Shown one piece after another: positions 21,774 to 33,008 of a stretch of 64,000 nucleotides of DNA. The DNA is from Variovorax fucosicus (GTDB lineage Bacteria > Pseudomonadota > Gammaproteobacteria > Burkholderiales > Burkholderiaceae_C): assembly GCF_030316825.1 (NCBI RefSeq), contig NZ_JASZYU010000003.1:310001-374000 (forward strand), read 5' to 3'. Position 1 is the stretch's first letter, and every line of letters begins with the position of its first letter. A program made the translations under genes and the position numbers. Below the pieces are notes generated by a model. That model was not told where the DNA came from. It saw only the letters and a list, made by a program, of their open reading frames with translations, and made no database searches.

Positions 21774-23869
21774 GCGGCAGTGGCGCGGCGGCAGCCGGCA
21801 CGGCGCCCTGGCCGGCGCTGCGCGAAGAACTCCAGATTCACCCGGCTGGCGCCAACCGCGACGGTTCGCCGGCTTGGCACATCTGCGATCCGGTGCGCAA
21901 CCTGTTCTTCCGCATCGGCTGGCTCGAATTCGAGATCCTGCAGCGCTGGCCCGCCGCCGATGCCGAGGCGATCGCCAGGCAGGTGGGCGAAGCCACCACC
22001 CTCGCACCCGAGCCGCAGGACATTGCACAGTTCCAGGGCTTTCTCGCGCGCCACCAGCTGCTGCGCGCCGTGCGCCAGAAGGCGCCGATGCCGGCCTGGC
22101 GCTGGCTGCTCAACAACTACCTGTTCGTGCGCATCCCCCTGGTACGTCCGGCCCACTTGCTGGCCAGGCTGCTGCCGTGGGTGAGCTGGCTGTTCACGCG
22201 CTGGTTCGCGGGGCTCAGCGCGGCCGCCGCATTGGTCGGCCTCGTGCTGGCGGCACGCCAGTGGGACACGGTCGAGGCGAACCTGCGCGGCGCGCTGAGC
22301 TGGGAAGGGGTGCTCGGCTTCGCAGGCGCGCTCATTTTCTCCAAGCTGCTGCACGAGGTGGGCCACGCCCTGGTGTCGACACGGCACGGCGTGCGGGTCG
22401 GGCACATGGGCGTCGCGCTGCTGGTGATGTGGCCGATGGCGTACACCGACACCGGCGAAAGCTGGAAGCTAGAGCGCTCGCGCCATCGGTTTGCGATTGC
22501 CTCCGCCGGCATCGCGTCCGAGCTGGTACTGGCGGCCTGGTGCACCTTCTTCTGGGCGTTTCTGCCTGACGGCGATCTGCGCAACGCGCTTTTCTTCCTG
22601 GCGACCACGGCCTGGGTGCTGACCCTGCTGGTCAATGCCAGTCCCTTCATGCGCTTCGACGGCTACTACATGCTCACCGATGCGCTCGATTTCCCAGGCC
22701 TGCACGAACGCGCGGGCCAACAGGCGCGGCGCTGCCTGCGGCACTGGCTGCTCGGGTTGAACGAGCCGGTGCCCGAGACGCTCTCGGCCGGATTCCGGCG
22801 CTTCCTCATCGCCTTCGCCTTCGCCACCTGGATCTATCGGCTGGTGCTGTTCGTCGGCATCGCGGTGGTGGTCTACCACGCCTTTTTCAAGGCGCTCGGC
22901 GTCTTGCTGTTCATCGTGGAGCTGGGCGTTTTCGTCGGCCGCCCTGTGTTCGCCGAACTGCGCGTCTGGCGCGAACGGCGCGCGGAAATACCGCGCCGGC
23001 GCAGGCTCGGATGGCTGCTGGCATTGACCGCGGCGGCTCTGTTCGTGCTGGTGCCATGGCATGCCGGCATCTCGGCCGCGGGGGTCGTCAAGGCGGGTGC
23101 GGAGCAGCCTGTCTACTCGCCCTTTGCCGCGCGGCTCGTGTCACTCGACATGACGAACGGGCAGGCCATCGCGCCCGGCAGCGAACTGCTCACGCTCGAT
23201 GCGCCGAACCAGGCCGAAGAGCGCGACAAGGCACGCGCACTTGCGGCCGCCTACACGCGCACGGCACGTGGGGCGCTGGGTCTGGACGACGGCCCTGCGG
23301 CGAAACTGGCCGTGGCCGAACAGCTCGCGGTGCGATGGGATGCCGAGAGCCGCGCGCGCGAGGCCGAACTGCTCAGGCTGCGCCTCGTCTCGACCTACGC
23401 GGGCCAGGTTCGGGATGTCGATCCGCTGGTGCGCGCGGGTACCTGGGTCGGCCCGTCGCAGCTGGTCGCGATGGTGGTGGACGGGCGGCGCTGGCGCGTC
23501 GAGGCGCTGGTGCCCGAGCGCGACCGCCAGCGTCTGTCGACCACGATGCCGGCGACCGTCATCGTGAAAGGTCGCACACGCAAGTTGGAGGGCAAGGTGG
23601 TTGCGATCGACAACAGCCCCGTCAAGCGCCTGCCCCACATGCTGCTGGCACAGGATCACGGCGGCCCGATCGCCCTGAACCCGACCCTGCCGAAGAAGGA
23701 TCTGCGGCCGGCCGAAGCATGGTTCCGCGTGACGGTCGAGGGCGAGACCGACGAGCCGCTCAGCGCCGTGCGCGAGGTGCGCGTTCATTTCGAGGGAGTG
23801 CGCGAAAGCCTCGCGCATGGCTGGCTCGACAGCGCCCTGTCCGTTGTCATTCAACAGTCTGGATTCTGA
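21767..23869 (+). CDS. M50 site-2-protease/HlyD fusion with PqqD-like N-terminus
   Basis: 700 residues. Residues about 18-105 (LQIHPAGANRDGSPAWHICD, LFFRIGWLEFEILQRWPAAD, IAQFQGFLARHQLLRA) resemble a PqqD/RRE winged-helix, a fold that binds leader peptides. A polytopic M50 peptidase follows: zinc motif HEVGH at 196-200 in a membrane helix and the third ligand Asp298 in the FDGYYMLTD sequence, so catalytically complete. After the last helix (RLGWLLALTAAALFVLVPW) comes a periplasmic HlyD region with lipoyl-like and barrel segments (VVKAGAEQPVYSPFAARLV to RVTVEGETDEPLSAVREVRV). Likely the inner-membrane core of the exporter, cutting and/or passing the giant substrate. Family call is firm; the export role is inferred from context. 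Confidence 0.88.
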   Translation: MLSGSGAAAAGTAPWPALREELQIHPAGANRDGSPAWHICDPVRNLFFRIGWLEFEILQRWPAADAEAIARQVGEATTLAPEPQDIAQFQGFLARHQLLRAVRQKAPMPAWRWLLNNYLFVRIPLVRPAHLLARLLPWVSWLFTRWFAGLSAAAALVGLVLAARQWDTVEANLRGALSWEGVLGFAGALIFSKLLHEVGHALVSTRHGVRVGHMGVALLVMWPMAYTDTGESWKLERSRHRFAIASAGIASELVLAAWCTFFWAFLPDGDLRNALFFLATTAWVLTLLVNASPFMRFDGYYMLTDALDFPGLHERAGQQARRCLRHWLLGLNEPVPETLSAGFRRFLIAFAFATWIYRLVLFVGIAVVVYHAFFKALGVLLFIVELGVFVGRPVFAELRVWRERRAEIPRRRRLGWLLALTAAALFVLVPWHAGISAAGVVKAGAEQPVYSPFAARLVSLDMTNGQAIAPGSELLTLDAPNQAEERDKARALAAAYTRTARGALGLDDGPAAKLAVAEQLAVRWDAESRAREAELLRLRLVSTYAGQVRDVDPLVRAGTWVGPSQLVAMVVDGRRWRVEALVPERDRQRLSTTMPATVIVKGRTRKLEGKVVAIDNSPVKRLPHMLLAQDHGGPIALNPTLPKKDLRPAEAWFRVTVEGETDEPLSAVREVRVHFEGVRESLAHGWLDSALSVVIQQSGF

Positions 23870-23919
23870 GCAGCCGCGACCGCAGGCGTTGCCGCAAGCT
23901 CCAAGCGGACGGTACGCCG

Positions 23920-26900
23920 CTACCCGGCGCGAGGCCGCACCGCCGCCACCGGAAAGTCCGGCACACCCTGCGGCACGATGGTCACCGGCGACTGCTTGCC
24001 GCGGGTCATCTCTTTCACCCGTTCGGACACGTAGAGGTCGAGCATCTTGTGGGTGACGCGGCCGGAGCCGGCGAAGTCGGCCTTGCCGTTCATGCCTTCG
24101 ACCACGGCGAGCGTGAAGGCGCCGTTGCCCCAGCGCGTGGACTCCTGCGCGAACTGCCGCCCGGTTGAGGCGGCGAACACGATGACGCCGTTCTCGGCGC
24201 TCGAGAGCTCGTTGACCATCGCCGTCAGATCGCGCGGCATCGCGCGCCGGGCCGTGCCGAACACGTTGCCCGCGTGGCAGGTGTCGATGAAGAACAGCAC
24301 CTTGCCCGGCAGCGCCGTGACGGTGTTGCGGATCTCGGTGAAGATGACGCCGGTGCGCTTGAGGCGATCTGCATCCGCGTCCTGCGGCAGGTAGTAGTAG
24401 ACGCCGTCGTCGTCGTTCACGCCGTGCCCGGCCAGGAACACGACGGCGACGTCGCGCGCGGTGGCCTGCCGGCGGATCCACTCCAGGCCTTCCAGCACAT
24501 CGTCGCGTTTCGCCTTGCCGTCGGTGAGCAGGCGTACTTCCACCTTGCGATACAGCTGGGCCTCCTGCTGCTGGAACACGCGGCTGAAGTCGGTTGCGTC
24601 CTTCGCCGCGTAGTCGAGCTGATAGTCGGGGCTGGCGTACTTGCTGACGCCGATGGCCAGCACGTAGAGCGCCGGTCGCAGGTCGCCGTCGCCGGACGGT
24701 GCGACACGCGGGGGCGGTGCCGGTGCAGCAGAAGGCGCGGCCGCCGGAGACGGCGCAACGGGTGCTGCAACAGCAGGTGCAGCGGTTGCTGCAGCCGGAG
24801 GTGCCACCGCGACCACCGCCGGCGGCGCGGCAGCGGCAACCGGCTCGGCAGGCGCGCGCGCGCCGCTCCAGCGCAGGCGCACGGTGGCTGGAGTCGAGAA
24901 ACCGTTGCGGTTCTCGGCGAACAGCATGAGTTCTGCGTCTTCGGGCGGCAGCATGATGCGCTGCTCGTAGCGCCGCAGCAGCGGATCGCCATCGACGGCC
25001 TTGTCAAGCCAGCCCGCAGCGCTCGCCTCCGGCAGCTTGAAGATCTGGCCATTGCGCCGCGCGGCGAGTTCCAGCACCGGCGCACCGGGCACCGTGCGCA
25101 CTTCCACGCGCAGCACGACTTCGCGGCTGTTGAACACGCCGCCGTCGCCAGGCGACAGCACCGTCACCACGGGTGGCACCTCGGCCACAGGTGTCTGCGC
25201 GATCACCACGGGTTGCTTGCGGCCGGCGTCCTGGTTGGCGGTGGCGACCGCGGTTTGCGCATCGCTGGTGCTGATCACCTTGGCAATCACGTCGGGCCGG
25301 AAATAGCTCGCCCGAAAGCGCGAGCCCGGAAAGAAATCGGCGGCGCGCGACGGGCCGTTGTCCACCTGCCAGCCGAACAGATCCTCGCCGCCGGGGCTGG
25401 CGGCATAGAAGCCACGCGGCGTCCATGCGACCCAGCGCTTGCCGTCGGCGTGCGGCAGCAGGGCCAGCTGCTCGCTGCCGTCGCTGGTGCGATACCAGCG
25501 CACCGTCCCATCCGCGAAGCCCGCGACCACCCAGCGGCCATCGGCGCTGAGGTTGACTTGCCAGGTGCTGCCGGGTGCGGGGGTGCGCCACTGCAGCGTG
25601 CCGTCGGCCTTGTAGTAGCGCAGGAAGAAGCTGGTGCCCAGGGCAAAGGCGCTGCCGTCACCCGCCACCGTGGCGCTCAGCGACAGCTCGTTGTCGGCCA
25701 GCGGCAGCGGCTTGCGGTTCACCATGGGCTGCTGGCTTTCGAACCACTGCTCGAGCGCAACGCCGCGCGCGCTGGCCTGCGGCGCGCTCCATTGCGGATC
25801 GGTTTCGGACCATTCGGCATTGCGCAGGTCGAAGGCGCGCGTACCCGCAGCGCCGACCGGGAAGGCAAGGGCACCGCCGTCGCGGGCGATGCGAAAGCCC
25901 GAGCGCGGGCCGCGCAGATCGGTCAGGCCGCTCGCCACCGTGCCCGCCTGCGGCGGGGCGCCGGCAAGGGCCGTTGCCGCCTGGAACGCGACAGGCTCGC
26001 CAGCGGCGCCCAGCAGACCCCAGGAAGCGTCCGTCGCAGCGAATGCGATACGGCCGTTCCGCAGCGGCACGAGGCCGGCCACCGAGTCCTTCGCAATCAG
26101 CGTATCGGCCGGCGCACCGAACGCACCCGCGCCGGCCACGGGCCAGCGCCGCAGCAAATGCCGGCCGTCGCCACGCTTCCAGGTGCCGGCCGCGTAAAGC
26201 GTGCGGCCGTCGGCCGACCAGGCCACCGTGCTCAGCGCGCCGCCGGCATTGCCCTCGGCGCTGCCGGCGGCAGAAGGAGGCGGCAGCGGGGCCAGCGTCG
26301 ATGACGCCAGCAGCCGCACGGCCGGCGCGTCGCCGAAGCCCAGCGCAAGGCTCTGGCCATCCGGGGAAAACGCGATCCCGAAGGGCTGCATGCCGCCTTC
26401 CACCCGCGCCGCCTTGACCAGGGCCAGGCGCCGCTCGGCACCGCCCGTGACGGCATAGTTGCGCACCTGCCCGTCGAAGCTGGTGGTGGCGAACTGGCGG
26501 CCATCGGCGGAAAAAGCGCTGCCATAGGATTCAGCGCCGTAGCCCGTGTCGCTGGCCGTTTCGCGGCTGGTGCGCCAGCCGTCCGTACTCGAATACAGGC
26601 GCACGCCGTTGCGGCCCCACAGGCTGATGGCCAGTGCGCGCCCATCCGGCGCGAAGACCAGGCGGGTCACCACGTCCGGCAGCCCGGTGATGCGCTGCAC
26701 CAGCGCGCCCGTGGCGCGGTCGAACACATACACATCGTTGGTGGCCGACCAGCCGCCCACCGCGACCACGCCCGCATCCGGCGCGATGGCGGCGGCAAAG
26801 AGCTTGCCGTCGTTGCCCGCCGCCGACGTCGGTCGCAGGGTTCGCAGCAGGCGCCCGGTTTCGCTTTCCCAGATGCGGGCCGTCTTGTCTTCGCCCGCGG

Positions 26901-27096
26901 TCACCACGTAGCGCCCGGCGGCGTCGGAGGCGATGGCCCGGATGGCGCCCGAATGCGCGCCGGTCTCGATGCGCAACTGGGGCGGCGCCCCGGCACTGCT
27001 GCCCGTCTGCGCCAGGCCGAGGGCTACCGTGCCGGCCAGCCATGCCCCGACCAGCCAATGGCGAAACGGGGATGACCTGGAGGCAATGTGGGTCAC
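23920..27096 (-). CDS. Exported WD40-repeat/caspase-like (C14) protein
   Basis: 1058 residues starting at GTG 27096, one base after the OmpA gene's stop (TGACGTG). A signal peptide (FRHWLVGAWLAGTVALGLAQ) places it in the periplasm or beyond. Residues about 45-560 form a beta-propeller: a canonical WD unit (HSGAIRAIASDAAGRYVVTA, EDKTARIW) and several FSPDGQSLA/FAPDGRALA-like blades. A bridging domain and a long Ala/Pro linker follow, then a peptidase C14 domain from about 800 (ALYVLAIGVSKY) with catalytic His891 (FLAGHGVNDDDG) and Cys940 (FIDTCHAGNVFG), both present. Probably an active orthocaspase-like peptidase or adaptor. It faces the adhesin export operon tail to tail, so a link to it is only positional. 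Confidence 0.9.
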   Translation of the reverse strand: MTHIASRSSPFRHWLVGAWLAGTVALGLAQTGSSAGAPPQLRIETGAHSGAIRAIASDAAGRYVVTAGEDKTARIWESETGRLLRTLRPTSAAGNDGKLFAAAIAPDAGVVAVGGWSATNDVYVFDRATGALVQRITGLPDVVTRLVFAPDGRALAISLWGRNGVRLYSSTDGWRTSRETASDTGYGAESYGSAFSADGRQFATTSFDGQVRNYAVTGGAERRLALVKAARVEGGMQPFGIAFSPDGQSLALGFGDAPAVRLLASSTLAPLPPPSAAGSAEGNAGGALSTVAWSADGRTLYAAGTWKRGDGRHLLRRWPVAGAGAFGAPADTLIAKDSVAGLVPLRNGRIAFAATDASWGLLGAAGEPVAFQAATALAGAPPQAGTVASGLTDLRGPRSGFRIARDGGALAFPVGAAGTRAFDLRNAEWSETDPQWSAPQASARGVALEQWFESQQPMVNRKPLPLADNELSLSATVAGDGSAFALGTSFFLRYYKADGTLQWRTPAPGSTWQVNLSADGRWVVAGFADGTVRWYRTSDGSEQLALLPHADGKRWVAWTPRGFYAASPGGEDLFGWQVDNGPSRAADFFPGSRFRASYFRPDVIAKVISTSDAQTAVATANQDAGRKQPVVIAQTPVAEVPPVVTVLSPGDGGVFNSREVVLRVEVRTVPGAPVLELAARRNGQIFKLPEASAAGWLDKAVDGDPLLRRYEQRIMLPPEDAELMLFAENRNGFSTPATVRLRWSGARAPAEPVAAAAPPAVVAVAPPAAATAAPAVAAPVAPSPAAAPSAAPAPPPRVAPSGDGDLRPALYVLAIGVSKYASPDYQLDYAAKDATDFSRVFQQQEAQLYRKVEVRLLTDGKAKRDDVLEGLEWIRRQATARDVAVVFLAGHGVNDDDGVYYYLPQDADADRLKRTGVIFTEIRNTVTALPGKVLFFIDTCHAGNVFGTARRAMPRDLTAMVNELSSAENGVIVFAASTGRQFAQESTRWGNGAFTLAVVEGMNGKADFAGSGRVTHKMLDLYVSERVKEMTRGKQSPVTIVPQGVPDFPVAAVRPRAG

Positions 27097-27097
27097 G

Positions 27098-28387
27098 TCA
27101 TGTCGCTGTGCACGGTTGCGGCTTGAACTCGGTGCGGCGATCGAGCAGATCAGAGCCGTCGTCCTTGCCGGTGCCGACCAACGGTTGCCGCGAGCCATAG
27201 CCCTGGGCGTTGAAGCGCGTTGCAAGATCCCTGCGCTCGCGCACCAGGCGCTGCTTGACGTACTCGGCGCGCTGCAGGGAAAGGCGCTGGTTCAGCTCCG
27301 CCGAACCCGTGCGACTGGTGTGGCCCCCGATTTCGTAGCAGCTCGGGGTGGATCGCGTCGTCTGGCGGGCCACTTCGCGCAACCAGCTGTCATAGGGCAC
27401 ACGGTCGCGCGCAAAGCTGGCCGCGCCGGCCTCGAAGTTGAAGTTCACCGCAAACCGGTTGTTGACGACGCCGTACTCCACCAGCCGCGAGAACGAGCGC
27501 ATGGCCGGCTCGCGCCGGGCCAGCCGGTAGTTGCTGAGGTAGAGGCCGGTGTGCACGCGCGGCTGATCGCCGGCCGGGTTGCGCAACAGCGCGGTGAACA
27601 GCGCGAGCGACTCGCGGTACTGCCTGCTGTTGTAGGCCGAGATGGCGCCGTCGATGGCCGTCGCGGCGCTGATCTTGTCGTAGTAGGCCGCATTGATCGG
27701 GTCGCCTGCCTTGGTGCCCTGGCAGGTCTTGACATAGCCTTCGACGATCTTGTCGGCCACCCAGACCGGCGCATCCTTGAAGTAGGGCAGCGGCGTGGCA
27801 TCCACACCCGCCGTCTGCGAACGTGCGAAGCCCTTGCTGACGATCTTGCCGGTCTTGAGATCCGCCAGCGCAAAGCAGATGCGGTAGGCATCCTTCTCGC
27901 CATCGCTCTTGCCCAGCAGGTTGATCGGCGTGAAGGTGCCGATGAAGATCAGCGGCGCGGCGGCCACGTTGGCCGCATTGAAGGGCTTCATCTCGTAGCG
28001 GGGATAGTCGCTGGCGACGATGGTCGCCACGCGTTTTTCCATCGCCGCGGTGCCCACGGTCTGCATGCCGGTGGTGCCGTCGACCAGTGGATCCACCACG
28101 ACGGTGTAGGTCTGGCCGGGTGCGAGCTGGGCGTTGCCGAAGACCTCGCGGGCCGCCTGCGCCACCGCCTGCTCATAAGCCACTGCGACCGGCGGCGGTG
28201 GGGCGGCTGGCGTCGCCGGCGGCGGCGCGACCGTGACGACTGCAGCAGCCACCGGCGGCGGCGGTGCCGGTGGAGGAGGAGCCGGCTTCTTGGCCGCGCA
28301 TCCCGCCAGCGCGAGCAGCGCAACGAATGCACCGGTGCCAGCCCACGCAACCACACGCTCGCCACGAAGCCCGGTCATCTTGCTCAT
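27098..28387 (-). CDS. OmpA family peptidoglycan-associated lipoprotein
   Basis: 429 residues. ATG at 28387 has an ideal GAAGGAG seven bases ahead and gives a lipoprotein signal (LLALAGC, Cys30) followed by a Pro/Ala-rich tether. The middle region (about 70-300) is of unknown fold; it mentions none of the usual enzyme motifs. The last 110 residues are an OmpA/Pal domain: YEIGGHTSRTGSAELNQRLS, QRAEYVKQRLV, FNAQGYGSRQPLVGTG and DLLDRRTEFKP, i.e. the standard peptidoglycan-binding core. It is the first gene of a two-gene unit with the WD40/caspase-like gene and likely anchors an envelope complex containing it. Confidence 0.9.
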   Translation of the reverse strand: MSKMTGLRGERVVAWAGTGAFVALLALAGCAAKKPAPPPPAPPPPVAAAVVTVAPPPATPAAPPPPVAVAYEQAVAQAAREVFGNAQLAPGQTYTVVVDPLVDGTTGMQTVGTAAMEKRVATIVASDYPRYEMKPFNAANVAAAPLIFIGTFTPINLLGKSDGEKDAYRICFALADLKTGKIVSKGFARSQTAGVDATPLPYFKDAPVWVADKIVEGYVKTCQGTKAGDPINAAYYDKISAATAIDGAISAYNSRQYRESLALFTALLRNPAGDQPRVHTGLYLSNYRLARREPAMRSFSRLVEYGVVNNRFAVNFNFEAGAASFARDRVPYDSWLREVARQTTRSTPSCYEIGGHTSRTGSAELNQRLSLQRAEYVKQRLVRERRDLATRFNAQGYGSRQPLVGTGKDDGSDLLDRRTEFKPQPCTAT

Positions 28388-28557
28388 CGCGCGCTCCTTC
28401 AGAAGGTCGGACGAACACTTTAGCGCTCGGAAGCAGTTGCCGGTGAACTCATTCATACCCTGAACAGGGGGCGCCGCCACGCAGGATGGGTATGGCAAAC
28501 TTCTGCGTTTTACCCGCGCTGCGCTTGGCGGCGCGCGCCCAGGGACACGCCTCAGAC

Positions 28558-30933
<2,376 letters not shown>

Positions 30934-30999
30934 CGCCCGGGCGGGCTCGGGTTGGTGAACAGCCGCGACACTGCGGCCGATTCTTGCTAGAAGACTCGC

Positions 31000-32070
31000 A
31001 TGAAAGCGCTTCGTATCTACGCCGGCCCGTTGGCCCGCGAGCACATTGCCCGGCACGGCCTGCAGCCGCAACACGTGCGCACCATTCCCGGGGCGGCCGG
31101 CGGGCCCAAGGGCCTGATCCTCGGGCCGATCGACCGCTTCCTGTTCGGTGAATGGCTGCCGCAATCGACGCAGCCCATCCACCTGGTGGGCGCGTCCATC
31201 GGCGCCTGGCGGCTGGCCAATGCCTGCCTGAACGATGCGAAGACCGCGTTCGAGCAGTTCGAGCATGGCTACATCCACCAGCACTTCGAGGTGCCGGAGG
31301 GCCAGAAGCGCATGACAGCCAGGCAGGTGAGCGTGCAGTTCGGCGAAGGACTGCGCGGCTTCTACGGCGGCCGCGCCGCAGAGGTGCTGGGCCATCCGCG
31401 CTTTCGCCTGCACGTGATCGCTTCGCGCGGGCGCCACATCCTCGGGCGCGAGGGCAGGGTGCGCACGCCGGTGGGCTACCTCGGCGCGTTCGCGACCAAC
31501 AGCGTGCACCGCCGCAGCCTGGGCGCCTGGCTGGAGCGCGTGGTGTTTTCCAGCCCCGGCGCAGCGTTGCCGTTCGGCACCAGCGACTTCCGCACGCGGC
31601 AGGTTGCCTTGCAGGAGGCCAACTTTGCGCCGGCCCTGCAGGCGTCGTGCTCGATCCCGTTCATGCTCGAAGCCGTGCACGACATTCCGGGCGCACCGCC
31701 CGGTGCCTATTGGGATGGCGGCATCACCGACTACCACCTGCACCTGGACTACGACAATGCCGACGGCATCGTGCTCTACCCGCACTTCCAGAAGGCCGTG
31801 GTGCCCGGCTGGCTCGACAAGGGCCTGAAATGGCGGCACCGCCCCACCGGTTTCCTGAACCGCATGGTGGTGCTGGCGCCCGACCCCGAATGGATCCGCA
31901 CCTTGCCCAACGGAAAGCTGCCGGATCGCAACGACTTCATCCGCTTTGCGAACGACGCCGGTGCGCGCATCAGCGCCTGGGGGCGTGCCACGCGCGAGGC
32001 CCAACGGCTTGCCGACGAACTCGCGCAGCGTCTGCAAAGCAACGACATCGGTGAAATTCTTCCGCTGTAG
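31000..32070 (+). CDS. Patatin-like phospholipase
   Basis: 356 residues, predicted serine acyl hydrolase acting on phospholipids or other lipid esters. The Ser-Asp dyad is visible: GASIG with Ser66 (family GxSxG) and Asp239 in YWDGGITD (family D-G-G/A). The Gly-rich oxyanion loop is PGAAGGPKG (30-38). No signal peptide, so cytoplasmic or translocated by another route. The region RMTARQVSVQFGEGLRGFYG and the C-terminal RNDFIRFANDAGARI are typical of a proteobacterial patatin subgroup. It stands alone between tex and the MHYT gene. Catalytic class is secure; substrate unknown. Confidence 0.88.
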   Translation: MKALRIYAGPLAREHIARHGLQPQHVRTIPGAAGGPKGLILGPIDRFLFGEWLPQSTQPIHLVGASIGAWRLANACLNDAKTAFEQFEHGYIHQHFEVPEGQKRMTARQVSVQFGEGLRGFYGGRAAEVLGHPRFRLHVIASRGRHILGREGRVRTPVGYLGAFATNSVHRRSLGAWLERVVFSSPGAALPFGTSDFRTRQVALQEANFAPALQASCSIPFMLEAVHDIPGAPPGAYWDGGITDYHLHLDYDNADGIVLYPHFQKAVVPGWLDKGLKWRHRPTGFLNRMVVLAPDPEWIRTLPNGKLPDRNDFIRFANDAGARISAWGRATREAQRLADELAQRLQSNDIGEILPL

Positions 32071-32207
32071 GGCGCGGCGCACCAGCAAAAGCGAGGAATA
32101 CGTCACACATTGGTGCCGGTTTGAGTTCCAACGGCTTAATTGCCTTTCATTTACAAGTGTTACAGACTCGCTTTGACTTGCTTCTGCCACCCTCGAAAGG
32201 AACGCCC

Positions 32208-32987
32208 GTGGACTCTCTCATCGGTCAAGTGTTGACGCCTCAATATTCCATCGGGACGTCTGTTCTCTCGTATGTGATCTCGTTCTTCGGCTCGCTGGTT
32301 GCGCTGCTGTGCGCGCACCGGCTGGTGCGCAGCGACGGATCCCTCGACAAGGGCATGCTGGCCTGCGCCGCGGTGTCACTGGGCGGCATCGGCATCTGGT
32401 CGATGCACTTCATCGGCATGGTCGCGTATCGCCTGCCCATCTCGATCGCGTACGACATCCCGCTGACCGCCTTGTCGCTGGTGGCGGCCATCGTCATTTC
32501 CGGCATCGCGCTGTACCTGGCGTCGGGCCACGGCCTCGGGCGGCGCCAGGGCTGGCTGTTCGGCAGCCTGCTGGCCGGGGTGGGCGTGTGCGTGATGCAT
32601 TACATGGGCATGTTCGCCATGAACATGCGGGCGACCATGACGCTCGACCCGATGATCGTCGCGGGCTCGGCGGTCATCGCCGTCGGCGCGGCCGGTGCCG
32701 CGCTGTGGCTGGCCTTCAACCTCACGAAGGTGATCGACCAGGTGGTCGCCGCCGCCGTCATGGGGGTGGCGGTGTGCTCGATGCACTTCGTCGGGATGAT
32801 GGCGGCCAACATGGTCTGCACCGCGCAAGCCCCGCTCAACCCGTTCGTCATCGGCGGCTCGAACATCGCGCTAGGCGTGTTCGGCATGTCGGGCGCAGTG
32901 CTGATCCTGATCTTCTGGGTGATGACGGGCCGCACGTCCGACGCGCCGGTTCGGGCGCCGGTTCGTGCAGCGCGCCGGGCCGCCTGA
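32208..32987 (+). CDS. Stand-alone MHYT domain integral membrane sensor
   Basis: 259 residues, seven predicted membrane helices and three MHYT-type signatures: MHFIGMVAYRL, MHYMGMFAMNM and MHFVGMMAANM, which are proposed to bind copper and sense oxygen, CO or NO. Usually this domain is fused to GGDEF/EAL or a kinase; here nothing follows the last helix except a 20-residue Arg/Pro tail, so it must signal through a partner or act otherwise. GTG 32208 is chosen because GAAAGGA lies just upstream and the protein then begins at a conserved-looking MDSLIGQVL. The 137-base gap before it is AT-richer and probably carries its promoter. Confidence 0.88.
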   Translation: MDSLIGQVLTPQYSIGTSVLSYVISFFGSLVALLCAHRLVRSDGSLDKGMLACAAVSLGGIGIWSMHFIGMVAYRLPISIAYDIPLTALSLVAAIVISGIALYLASGHGLGRRQGWLFGSLLAGVGVCVMHYMGMFAMNMRATMTLDPMIVAGSAVIAVGAAGAALWLAFNLTKVIDQVVAAAVMGVAVCSMHFVGMMAANMVCTAQAPLNPFVIGGSNIALGVFGMSGAVLILIFWVMTGRTSDAPVRAPVRAARRAA

Positions 32988-33008
32988 AACCGGCGCCTGA
33001 CTCACGGC

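Noticed and set aside
23141..24481. Minus-strand frame joining parts of the M50 gene and the end of the caspase-like gene
   Set aside because: Its first part is antisense to the M50/HlyD fusion and the second is out of frame with the caspase domain; no coherent product.
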